A model generated the notes under the pieces. That model saw only the letters and a list, made by a program, of their open reading frames with translations. It was not told where the DNA came from and made no database searches. This document shows positions 8,343 to 16,258 of a DNA stretch of 64,000 bases, piece by piece (the stretch's first letter is position 1; each line of letters begins with the position of its first letter). This DNA comes from Streptomyces lincolnensis (GTDB lineage Bacteria; Actinomycetota; Actinomycetes; Streptomycetales; Streptomycetaceae): positions 620,001-684,000 of the forward strand of contig NZ_JAIHON010000001.1 in the NCBI RefSeq assembly GCF_021173675.1. Reading direction: 5' to 3'. The translations under genes and the position numbers were made by a program.

Positions 8343-10796
8343 GTGGGGGGAATATCCGGCGCCGGCACCGAGAGCGTACTCGCCGAGGTGCTGGCCGGAG
8401 TCGTACGCAAGGAACACATACCGGTCGACAGTCACTTCTTCGAGGATCTGGGAGCCAACTCGCTGGTAATGGCGCACTTCTGCGCCCGAGTCAGGAAACG
8501 GCCGGACCTGCCGGCCGTGTCGATGCGGGACGTCTACGGACACCCGACGATCCGCAGGCTGGCGGCGGCCCTCGCCGAGACGCCGGAGGAGGCACCTGCG
8601 CAGGTACCCGCGCAGGTCACGACGCCTGCCGAGCCGGGCAGCACGGCACGGTACGTCCTGTGCGGGGCACTTCAGTTCGTGGTCTTCGCCCTGTACTGCG
8701 TGCTCGCCGGGACGGTCACGGCCCGGGGGTACGAGTGGATCTCCGCCGGTGACGGCGTGGCCGACGTCTACGGCCGCGCGGTGGTCTTCGGCGGCGCGCT
8801 GTTCGCCGGCATGTGCGTCTTCCCGGTGCTGGCGAAGTGGCTGCTGGTCGGCCGCTGGAAGGAGACCGACTTCCCGGTCTGGAGCCTGGCCTACGTCCGC
8901 TTCTGGACCGTGAAGACCCTGCTGCGCGGCAGTCCGATGGTCCTGTTCATCGGCAACCCGGTCTATGTGCTGTACCTGCGGGCCCTCGGCGCGCGGATCG
9001 GGCCGGGCGTCACGATCCTGACCCGGGACGTGCCGGTCTGCACCGACCTGCTGACCGTCGGCGCGGGCACGGTGATCCGCAAGGACTGCCACCTCCTGTG
9101 CTACGAGGCGCACGCCGGCCGTATCCGCACCGGGCCCGTCACCCTCGGGAGCGGGGTCTACGTCGGTGAGAACACCGTGCTCGGCATCGGCACCTCCATG
9201 GGCGACGGCTCCCAGCTGGGCCACGCCTCCGCCCTCTACGGCGGCCTGGCGGTCCCGGCGGGCGCGCACTGGCACGGCTCCCCGGCCCGGCCGACGGACG
9301 TCGAGTACGTGCGGGTCCCGCCGGCGCGGTGCACCGCCTCGCGCCGGTTCGGCTACGGGCTGGCCGCCCTGCTCCAGACGGTGCTGCTGTGGGTGCCCCT
9401 CGGGCTGGCCGGCACCTATCTGCTGCTGGACGCCGTGCCCGCGCTGGACACCCTGCTCGACCCGGCCTCGCAGTCCCTGGGCTCCGCGCGCTTCTACGGC
9501 GAGGCGCTGGGGCTGTCGGCCGCGACGTTCGGGGGTTTCCTGCTCGTCGGCGCGATCACGGTGGCGGTGCTGCCGCGGCTGCTGAAGCCGTTCCTGCGGG
9601 CGGACCGGGTGTATCCGCTGTACGGCTTCCACTACTCGCTGCACCGGACGATCGCCCGCATGACCAACATCAAGTTCTTCAAGTGGCTGTGCGGGGACAG
9701 CTCGTACATCGTCCCCTACCTGCGGTCCATCGGCTACGACCTGTCCGAGGTGGAGCAGACCGGCTCCAACTTCGGCACCGCGGTCCAGCACGAGACGCCG
9801 TACCTGGTCACCGTGGGCAGCGGCACGATGGTCGCGGACGGACTGTCCGTGGTGAACGCCGACTTCTCCGGTACGTCGTTCCGCCTGGCGCACACCACGA
9901 TCGGGGCGCACAACTTCCTCGGCAACCACATCGCCTACCCGGTGGGCGGCCGTACCGGCGAGAACTGCCTGCTGGCGACGAAGGTGATGGTCCCGCTGGA
10001 CGGCGAGGTCCGCGAGGGCGTGGGGCTGCTGGGCTCGCCGCCCTTCGAGATCCCGCGCACGGTGGAGCGCGACACCCGCTTCGACCATCTGCGCGAGGGC
10101 GACGAACTGGCCCGCAGGCTGGCCGCCAAGAACCGCTTCAACCTGCGCTCGATGGGACTGTTCCTGTTCCTGCGCTGGCTGAACTGGTTCCTGCTGACCG
10201 TGCTCGGTTTCGCCGCCTTCGACCTGTACGGCGCCGCCGGCGGCGGTCTGACCGGCGGTCTGCTGATCGGCCTCTACCCGCCGGCGGCCCTGCTGTTCAC
10301 CGCCGCCTACTGGATCCTGATCGAGCGCGTGATCTGCCGTTTCCGTCCGCTCCGGCCACGGCTGTGCTCGATCTACGACCCGTACTTCTGGTGGCACGAG
10401 CGGCTGTGGAAGGTGTCCGACCAGCACCTCGTGGCCTTCAACGGGACGCCGTTCAAGAACGTCCTGTGGCGCCTGATGGGCGTCCGGATCGGCCGCCGGG
10501 TCTTCGACGACGGCACCGCCATCACCGAGCGTTCGCTCACCACGATCGGCGACGACGTCACGCTGGCCGCCCACACCAAGGTGCAGGCCCACTCGCAGGA
10601 GGACGGCACCTTCAAGTCCGACCACATCACCATCGGCGCGCGCTGCACGGTGGGGACCGGCGCGCTCGTCCACTACGGCGTCTCGATGGGGGACGGCGCC
10701 GTACTCGCTCCCGACTCCTTCCTGATGAAGGGCGAGGAGATGCCGGCGGGGGCGCACTGGGGCGGGAATCCGGCGGTCGCCCCGCGGCACAGGTAA
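8343..10796 (+). CDS. Carrier domain fused to Pls-type NRPS terminal membrane domain
   Basis: An 817-residue protein. Residues 10-80 are a phosphopantetheine carrier domain with FEDLGANSL; Ser40 is the expected attachment site. The rest matches the family described as the NRPS terminal domain of unknown function (TIGR02353): six predicted membrane helices in three pairs (about 100-125/145-170, 340-365/395-420, 605-630/640-665). These separate three soluble left-handed beta-helix regions rich in hexapeptide-like repeats (for example GVYVGENTVLGIGTSMGDGS, TTIGAHNFLGNHIAYP, HITIGARCTVGTGALVHYG). This is the layout of the C-terminal half of poly-epsilon-lysine synthetase, whose three tandem domains catalyse iterative amide formation without a classical condensation domain. 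The GTG start follows AAGGAG. The next gene provides the missing adenylation domain. Polymerase activity is inferred from architecture. Confidence 0.88.
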   Translation: MGGISGAGTESVLAEVLAGVVRKEHIPVDSHFFEDLGANSLVMAHFCARVRKRPDLPAVSMRDVYGHPTIRRLAAALAETPEEAPAQVPAQVTTPAEPGSTARYVLCGALQFVVFALYCVLAGTVTARGYEWISAGDGVADVYGRAVVFGGALFAGMCVFPVLAKWLLVGRWKETDFPVWSLAYVRFWTVKTLLRGSPMVLFIGNPVYVLYLRALGARIGPGVTILTRDVPVCTDLLTVGAGTVIRKDCHLLCYEAHAGRIRTGPVTLGSGVYVGENTVLGIGTSMGDGSQLGHASALYGGLAVPAGAHWHGSPARPTDVEYVRVPPARCTASRRFGYGLAALLQTVLLWVPLGLAGTYLLLDAVPALDTLLDPASQSLGSARFYGEALGLSAATFGGFLLVGAITVAVLPRLLKPFLRADRVYPLYGFHYSLHRTIARMTNIKFFKWLCGDSSYIVPYLRSIGYDLSEVEQTGSNFGTAVQHETPYLVTVGSGTMVADGLSVVNADFSGTSFRLAHTTIGAHNFLGNHIAYPVGGRTGENCLLATKVMVPLDGEVREGVGLLGSPPFEIPRTVERDTRFDHLREGDELARRLAAKNRFNLRSMGLFLFLRWLNWFLLTVLGFAAFDLYGAAGGGLTGGLLIGLYPPAALLFTAAYWILIERVICRFRPLRPRLCSIYDPYFWWHERLWKVSDQHLVAFNGTPFKNVLWRLMGVRIGRRVFDDGTAITERSLTTIGDDVTLAAHTKVQAHSQEDGTFKSDHITIGARCTVGTGALVHYGVSMGDGAVLAPDSFLMKGEEMPAGAHWGGNPAVAPRHR

Positions 10797-10819
10797 CAGG
10801 CACCACGCACCACACACAC

Positions 10820-10846
10820 CACATGCGCCACATGCACCACATGCAC
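10820..10846 (+). repeat. 9-bp tandem repeat in the intergenic leader
   Basis: Three copies of CACATGCRC sit between the two synthetase genes, in a stretch made almost only of CAC/CAT trinucleotides. There is no overlapping gene. A role in mRNA structure or spacing is possible; it may simply be a slippage product. Confidence 0.6.
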
Positions 10847-10877
10847 CACGCGTGACATGCAACAGGGGGGAAAGATC

Positions 10878-12989
10878 ATGGAGACAGTGCCGAGCTGGAC
10901 GCTGCGCCCGATACCGGGTGCGGCCGAGTACGAAGTGCCGCTGCCGGACGGCGTGCCGACCGGGCCCGAGGAGCTGCGGGCCGCCCGCGTCCGGGTCCTG
11001 GCCGCGCTCACCGGCGAGGACGGGAGCACCGTCGACGACTCCGAGCTGGAGGTGAGCGTCGACGGGGGCGTCCTGCGGCTGCGGTACCGCACCGAGCTCT
11101 TCGACGCGGACGCCGCTGCCCGGATCGCGGGCTATCACATCACCGCGCTGACCGATCCCGGACGGCGGAGTCTGCTGTCCGAGGCCGAACTCCGGTTCCA
11201 GCTGGAGGAGTTGGCGGGCCCACACCGGAGGCTGCCCGACCGGCGGGTGCACGAGCTGTTCGAGGAGCGGGCGGCGGCCCACCCGGACGCCGTGGCCGCC
11301 GTCCAGGGCGAGCGGGAGTGGACGTACCGCGAACTCAACGCCCGCGCCAACCAGGTGGGGCGCGCGCTGCTGGCACGCGGGCTGGAGCGCGAGGACGTGG
11401 TCGCCGTCGTGACGGAACGGAACCTGGACTGGATGGCGGCCGTGCTGGGCGTGCTGAAGGCCGGGGGCGTGTATCTGCCCGTCGAGCCGCACTTCCCGGC
11501 CGACCGCGTGACGCGGACGCTGTCCCGCGCGGAGTGCGGCCTGATCCTCACCGAGCGCGGCAGCGACCGCTCCCTCGATCCGGCGGCGGCACGGACGCTG
11601 TACCTGGACTCCGTGTACGCCGAGGGCCATGACGAGCACGACCTCGGGGTGGACGTCTCCCCCGGTCAACTCGCCTACATCTACTTCACGTCCGGCTCCA
11701 CCGGTGAGCCCAAGGGCGCGATGTGCGAGCACGTCGGGTTCCTCAACCATGTCCTCGCCAAGCTGGACGACCTGGGTGTCGGGGCCGGGGACGTGGTCGC
11801 CCAGACCGCGCCCCAGTGCTTCGACATCTCCCTGTGGCAGCTGCTGGCCGCGCCGCTGGTCGGCGGGCGGACGGTGCTGGTGGAGCAGGAGACGATCCTG
11901 GACGTGCCCCGGTTCGTGGACACGGTCGCGCGGCACCGGGTGAACGTCCTGCAGCTCGTGCCGTCGTATCTCGACACCGTGCTGGCCGAGTTGGGTCGAC
12001 ACCCGCGTGAACTGCCCGATCTGCGCTGTGTGTCGGTGACCGGGGAGGCGGTGAAGAAGGAGCTGGTCGAGCGCTGGTTCGCGGCCCGGCCCCGGATTCC
12101 CCTCGTCAACGCCTACGGGCTGACGGAGACCTCCGACGACACCAACCACGAGGTCATGCGCCGGGTGCCGGACCGGGAACGGGTGCCGCTCGGGCGGCCG
12201 ATCGCGAACGTCCGGGTCTACGTCGTCGACGAGGACCTGGTGCCCGTACCACTGGGCGCGCCCGGCGAGATCGTGTTCTCCGGGATCTGTGTGGGGCGCG
12301 GGTACGTCAACGACCCCGAGCGCACCCGGGCCGCGTTCATGGAGGACCCGTACCGGCCGGGTGAGCGGCTGTACCGCAGCGGCGACCACGGGCGCTGGCT
12401 GCCGGACGGCAAGCTGGAGTTCCTCGGGCGCCGGGACAGCCAGGTCAAGATCCGCGGTTTCCGTATCGAGATCGGTGAGATCGAGAACGCGCTGCTGCGG
12501 GTGCCCGGTGTCCGGGACGGCGCGGTCGTCGTGGTCGGCGGTACCCGACTTGTGGCGTTCTGTACGGGAACCGAACCGGTCGCCGCCGACGTCGTACGGG
12601 ACAAGCTGGCGGCCTCGCTGCCGGTGTACATGGTTCCGGCGCTGGTCCACTGGCGGGAGCGGCTGCCGCTGACCGCCAACGGCAAGACCGACCGCCGCAC
12701 GCTCACCGCGCTCGCCGAGGAACTCGACGCGGGTGCCGAGGAGTTCGACGCGGGCACGGACGAGCCCGGGACACCGGGCGAACGGCGACTGGCCGCCGCC
12801 TGGGCCGAGGTGCTCGGCGTTCCCGCGGACCGGATCGGGCGCCTGGACCACTTCTTCGACCGCGGGGGAACCTCGCTGGCCGCCGTGAAGCTGGCGATCG
12901 CCCTGGACCGGGAGATCTCCCTGAAGGACGTCACCCGGCGACCGGTCCTCGCGGACCTCGCGGAGCTGTTGGACCGCACGGCTCCCTGA
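10878..12989 (+). CDS. Free-standing NRPS adenylation-carrier (A-T) protein
   Basis: A 703-residue protein. Residues 120-615 are an adenylation domain with the core motifs YFTSGSTGEPKG (268-279), FDISLWQ (315-321), NAYGLTE (411-417), YRSGDHGRW (499-507) and NGKTDRR (601-607). Residues 630-700 are a carrier domain with FFDRGGTSL (Ser666). Aligning by eye to GrsA gives pocket residues D316, I317, W320, Q359, S386, T388, A412, D420, D421 and K603; the paired acids near the end would suit a side-chain ammonium, consistent with 2,3-diaminopropionate. Residues 60-115 resemble the tail of a condensation domain but no catalytic HHxxxDG is present. The start giving METVPSW follows AGGGGGGAA. It should activate an amino acid and load it on its own or the neighbouring carrier. 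Confidence 0.93.
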   Translation: METVPSWTLRPIPGAAEYEVPLPDGVPTGPEELRAARVRVLAALTGEDGSTVDDSELEVSVDGGVLRLRYRTELFDADAAARIAGYHITALTDPGRRSLLSEAELRFQLEELAGPHRRLPDRRVHELFEERAAAHPDAVAAVQGEREWTYRELNARANQVGRALLARGLEREDVVAVVTERNLDWMAAVLGVLKAGGVYLPVEPHFPADRVTRTLSRAECGLILTERGSDRSLDPAAARTLYLDSVYAEGHDEHDLGVDVSPGQLAYIYFTSGSTGEPKGAMCEHVGFLNHVLAKLDDLGVGAGDVVAQTAPQCFDISLWQLLAAPLVGGRTVLVEQETILDVPRFVDTVARHRVNVLQLVPSYLDTVLAELGRHPRELPDLRCVSVTGEAVKKELVERWFAARPRIPLVNAYGLTETSDDTNHEVMRRVPDRERVPLGRPIANVRVYVVDEDLVPVPLGAPGEIVFSGICVGRGYVNDPERTRAAFMEDPYRPGERLYRSGDHGRWLPDGKLEFLGRRDSQVKIRGFRIEIGEIENALLRVPGVRDGAVVVVGGTRLVAFCTGTEPVAADVVRDKLAASLPVYMVPALVHWRERLPLTANGKTDRRTLTALAEELDAGAEEFDAGTDEPGTPGERRLAAAWAEVLGVPADRIGRLDHFFDRGGTSLAAVKLAIALDREISLKDVTRRPVLADLAELLDRTAP

Positions 12990-13066
12990 CAGACCACCGG
13001 CCCCGCGATCGCGGGCGCCCATCCCCGAACGACCGCTCCACGCACCATCCGAAAGGAAACTCCGAG

Positions 13067-14080
13067 ATGTCGCCCTCATCTCCGACCCTGACCTCCGAGG
13101 TCGCCCTGGCCCCCGGCAGCCCTCCGCTGCTGCGGGCCGACGCCGGCGACGATCCGGCGCGCTGGGCGTCCGAGCACCGTGACGGGCTGCGGGACGTCGT
13201 CGCCGGGCACGGCTCGGTCCTGGTCCGCGGGCTGGGTCTGAACGACCCCGCCGCCGCGGAGGCCGTGTTCCGGCGACTGACGCGCGATCGTCTGATGGAC
13301 GACCGCGAGCCCTTCGCGCCCCGGCGGCGGTACGCGGACGGCGTGTACTCCTCCACCAAGTGGCCCTCCACCCAGCCGATGTGCATGCACCACGAGCTGA
13401 GTTACGCGCTGGAGTTCCCCGGCCTGCTGCTCTACGCCTGCCTGGAGGCGCCCGCCTCGGGCGGTGCGACGGGGGTGGCCGACGCCTCGGCCGTGCTCGA
13501 CGCGCTGCCCGCCGAGCTGACGGCCCGGTTCGAGCGGGAGGGATGGCTGCTGACCCGGACCTACAACGACGAGATCGGGGCGTCGGTCGCCGAGGCCTTC
13601 GGCACGGACGACCGGGGCGCCGTCGAGCGCTACTGCCGTACAAACGCCATCGACTTCGCCTGGGAGTCCGACGGCACCCTGCGCACCCGGCAGCGCCGGA
13701 GCGCGGTGGTCCGCCACCCGGTGAGCGGCCGCCGCTGCTGGTTCAACCAGATCGCCTTCCTCAACGAGTGGACGATGGACCCCGAGGTCCGCGAGTACCT
13801 GGTGGACGTCTACGGGCCCGACGGGCTGCCCTTCAACACCCGCTTCGGCGGCGGCGATCCGATCGGCGAGGACGTCGTCCGCGTGATCAACGAGGTCTAC
13901 GAGGCCCACACCGTGCGCGAGCCCTGGCGCACCGGCGACCTGCTGCTCGTCGACAACATCCGTACCGCGCACAGCAGGGAGCCGTTCGACGGCCCGCGCG
14001 AGGTCCTGGCCGCGCTGGGCGAACCGGTACGGCTGACCGACCTCGACCACACCGAGAGTTCCGAAGTGAGGACCGCATGA
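13067..14080 (+). CDS. TauD/TfdA-type Fe(II)/2-oxoglutarate dioxygenase
   Basis: A 337-residue protein with the facial triad of the family: H108 and E110 in PMCMHHELSYA and distal H302 in RTAHSREPFDGPRE, with the 2-oxoglutarate-binding Arg nearby at about 311. It resembles the NRPS-associated amino acid hydroxylases (SyrP-like and clavaminate-synthase-like) that hydroxylate beta carbons of free or carrier-bound residues. An ATG follows AAAGGAAACTCC. Its stop overlaps the sbnB-like start (ATGA). In this locus it could hydroxylate diaminopropionate or the assembled product, and the 2-oxoglutarate it needs is released by the neighbouring SbnB reaction. The substrate is inference. Confidence 0.9.
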   Translation: MSPSSPTLTSEVALAPGSPPLLRADAGDDPARWASEHRDGLRDVVAGHGSVLVRGLGLNDPAAAEAVFRRLTRDRLMDDREPFAPRRRYADGVYSSTKWPSTQPMCMHHELSYALEFPGLLLYACLEAPASGGATGVADASAVLDALPAELTARFEREGWLLTRTYNDEIGASVAEAFGTDDRGAVERYCRTNAIDFAWESDGTLRTRQRRSAVVRHPVSGRRCWFNQIAFLNEWTMDPEVREYLVDVYGPDGLPFNTRFGGGDPIGEDVVRVINEVYEAHTVREPWRTGDLLLVDNIRTAHSREPFDGPREVLAALGEPVRLTDLDHTESSEVRTA

Positions 14081-15108
14081 GCACGATGTCCGCCCCACCG
14101 TTCGCGGTGATCTCCGGCGAGCAGGTCCAACAGGCCCTGCACGGGCGGGAGTCGGAGATCGCCGACCTCGTCGAGACCGTGTACCGGCTGCACGGCGCCG
14201 GTGAGTCGGTGAACCCGCCGTCGTACTTCCTGCGGTTCCCGGACCGCCCGTCCTCCCGGATCATCGCGCTGCCCGCCTCGCTGGGCGGACCGCTGCGGGT
14301 GGACGGCCTGAAGTGGATCTCCAGCTTCCCCGAGAACACCGCGTCGGGGCTGCCACGGGCGTCCGCGGTGCTGATCCTCAACGACCCCGACACCGGCTAT
14401 CCGTACGCCTGCCTGGAGAGTTCGGTCATCAGCGCCACCCGTACGGCGTCCTCGGCGGCGCTGGCGGCGGACCGGCTCAGTGCCGGGCGGGAGCGGCCGA
14501 CGCGGGTCGGGTTCATCGGCACCGGGCTGATCGCCCGCTACATCCACACCCATCTCCTCGGCACCGGCTGGGAGTTCGAGGAGACGGGGGTGCACGACCT
14601 GTCCGCGGACAGCGCGGCCGGCTTCCGGGGCTATCTGGAACGCTCGGGAGCCAAGGGGCGGATGACCGTGCACTCCTCCGCCGAGTCACTGATCCGCTCC
14701 AGCGATCTGGTGGTGTTCGCGACGGTCGCCCCGGCGCCGCACGTCCACGATCCGTCGTGGTTCGCGCACCATCCGCTGGTACTGCATGTGTCGCTCAGGG
14801 ATCTGGCCCCCGAGATCCTGCTCGACTCCGCGAACTTCGTGGACGACGTCGAGCACTGCCTGAAGGCTCAGACCTCCCCGCACCTGGCCGAACAGGCCAC
14901 GGGCGGGCGGGAGTTCATCGACGGCACGCTGAACGACGTGTTGACCGGGCGGGCGACCGTCCCGACGGACCGCACGGTGGTGTTCTCGCCCTTCGGGCTG
15001 GGAGTGCTGGACCTCGCGGTCGGCAGGTACGTCCACGACGAAGTCGCCCGGCAGGGCGGACTCCACGTCGTCGACGGGTTCTTCCACGAGTTGCGCCGGT
15101 ACGGGTGA
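14077..15108 (+). CDS. sbnB: 2,3-diaminopropionate biosynthesis protein SbnB-like
   Basis: A 343-residue member of the ornithine cyclodeaminase/mu-crystallin family. It has the family N-terminal half (NPPSYFLRFPDRPSSRIIALPA, then VDGLKWISSFPEN, where the Lys is conserved) and a Rossmann motif VGFIGTGLIARYIHTHL. In the staphyloferrin B pathway SbnB oxidises N-(1-amino-1-carboxy-2-ethyl)-glutamate with NAD to give L-2,3-diaminopropionate plus 2-oxoglutarate. The assignment to SbnB rather than an ornithine cyclodeaminase rests on the adjacent SbnA-like gene and the NRPS context. The ATG overlaps the oxygenase stop. A gap of 36 bp precedes the sbnA-like gene. Confidence 0.88.
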   Translation: MSTMSAPPFAVISGEQVQQALHGRESEIADLVETVYRLHGAGESVNPPSYFLRFPDRPSSRIIALPASLGGPLRVDGLKWISSFPENTASGLPRASAVLILNDPDTGYPYACLESSVISATRTASSAALAADRLSAGRERPTRVGFIGTGLIARYIHTHLLGTGWEFEETGVHDLSADSAAGFRGYLERSGAKGRMTVHSSAESLIRSSDLVVFATVAPAPHVHDPSWFAHHPLVLHVSLRDLAPEILLDSANFVDDVEHCLKAQTSPHLAEQATGGREFIDGTLNDVLTGRATVPTDRTVVFSPFGLGVLDLAVGRYVHDEVARQGGLHVVDGFFHELRRYG

Positions 15109-15144
15109 CCGACCGCGCACGTGGTGCATGAGGAGGGGGACACC

Positions 15145-16128
15145 ATGCCCGTGATATCCGATCCCGCACAGTTCAACGAGGAAGAGCTCTATGTCGACCT
15201 TCGGGCCGCACTGGGGCTGCCGCTGTACCTGAAGTGCGAGGGGTTCAACTTCGCCGGTTCCGTCAAGATGAAGGCCGCCCACGAGATGGTCACGGCCGCC
15301 GAACGCGAGGGCCGGCTGCGACCGGGCTCGGTCCTGGTCGAGTCCTCGTCCGGGAACCTGGGCGTGGCGCTCAGCGTGATCGCCGCGAGCCGGGGCCACC
15401 GGTTCCTGTGCGTGACCGACTCGCGCTGCAACCTGCCCACCATCCGGCTGATGGAGGCGCTGGGCGCGCACGTCCACGTCATCCACGAGCCGGACGTCCA
15501 CGGGGGGTTCCTGGGCGCGCGGCTGGCGTACGTGAACGCGCTGTGCGCCTCGGACGAGCGGTACGTCTGGCTCAACCAGTACACCAACGAGGCCAACTGG
15601 CGGGCGCACTACCGCACCACCGCGCCCGCCATCGCCCGCCGCTTCCCGCGCCTGGACGTGCTGTTCGTGGGGGCCGGCACCACCGGGACCCTGATGGGCT
15701 GCGCCCGCTGGTTCTGGCAGTGGCGGCGCCCGGTGCGGGTGGTCGCGGTGGACAGCGTCGGCTCGGTGAGCTTCGGCGGCCCCTCGGGCCGCCGGATGAT
15801 CCCCGGGCTGGGCATGAGCGTGCCGCCGCCGCTGCTGGACCGCTCCTACGTGGACGACGTGATCCGCGTCGAGGAGTCCGACACCGTGCAGACGTGCCGC
15901 CGGCTGGCCGGGCGGGGCTTCCTGTTCGGCGGCTCCACCGGCACGGTGGTCAGCGGCGCCGGCCAGTGGCTGGCCGAGTACGGCGGGCGCCGGGAGCTGA
16001 CGGCGGTGGCGATCGCCCCGGACCTCGGCGAGCGCTACCTCGACACCGTCTACCGCAACGACTGGACCGCCGACGCGGAGTCCCTGGACGAGCCGGAGGT
16101 GACGGCGGCCCTGGCCCGGCTGGCCTGA
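15145..16128 (+). CDS. sbnA: 2,3-diaminopropionate biosynthesis protein SbnA-like
   Basis: A 327-residue fold-type II PLP enzyme related to cysteine synthase. The PLP lysine is K41 in FNFAGSVKMKAA, followed by the substrate loop ESSSGNLGVALS, the phosphate-binding GAGTTGTLMG and a late GGSTGTVVSG. SbnA proteins condense O-phospho-L-serine with L-glutamate to N-(1-amino-1-carboxy-2-ethyl)-glutamate, the substrate of SbnB. I use the ATG preceded by GAGGAGGGGGA rather than an in-frame GTG at 15121. It is the last gene of the five-gene unit and is followed by a short hairpin. Cysteine synthase is the alternative, but pairing with SbnB makes Dap synthesis the better call. Confidence 0.88.
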   Translation: MPVISDPAQFNEEELYVDLRAALGLPLYLKCEGFNFAGSVKMKAAHEMVTAAEREGRLRPGSVLVESSSGNLGVALSVIAASRGHRFLCVTDSRCNLPTIRLMEALGAHVHVIHEPDVHGGFLGARLAYVNALCASDERYVWLNQYTNEANWRAHYRTTAPAIARRFPRLDVLFVGAGTTGTLMGCARWFWQWRRPVRVVAVDSVGSVSFGGPSGRRMIPGLGMSVPPPLLDRSYVDDVIRVEESDTVQTCRRLAGRGFLFGGSTGTVVSGAGQWLAEYGGRRELTAVAIAPDLGERYLDTVYRNDWTADAESLDEPEVTAALARLA

Positions 16129-16150
16129 GCACCGCGGCACGCTGCCGGCG

Positions 16151-16168
16151 CCCGCCCCTCGGGGCGGG
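16151..16168 (+). terminator. Putative terminator after the Dap locus
   Basis: The hairpin CCCGCCCC-TC-GGGGCGGG starts 22 bp past the sbnA-like stop. It is short but very GC-rich and has no U tract, as is common in Streptomyces. Confidence 0.45.
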
Positions 16169-16258
16169 TGTCGTCGCGCGGGCGAAGGGTGTGCGGACAG
16201 GCTGTGAGCACCGGCCGGTCAGGGTGGTGTCGGCCGCCGCGACGGGTAGGTTCGCACC

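Noticed and set aside
8292..13643. A 1783-codon minus-strand ORF across the Dap locus
   Set aside because: It is antisense to two well-supported genes with recognisable domains; such long shadow frames are common at this GC content. Its translation is low-complexity Arg/Gly/His/Pro-rich with no domain.
14077..16128. Staphyloferrin B-type siderophore cluster
   Set aside because: SbnA/SbnB-like genes are present but no IucA/IucC-type NIS synthetase, decarboxylase or siderophore transporter is nearby; the NRPS parts point elsewhere.
15145..16128. Housekeeping cysteine synthase
   Set aside because: The fold is shared, but coupling to an SbnB-like gene and distance from the sulfur operon favour Dap synthesis.
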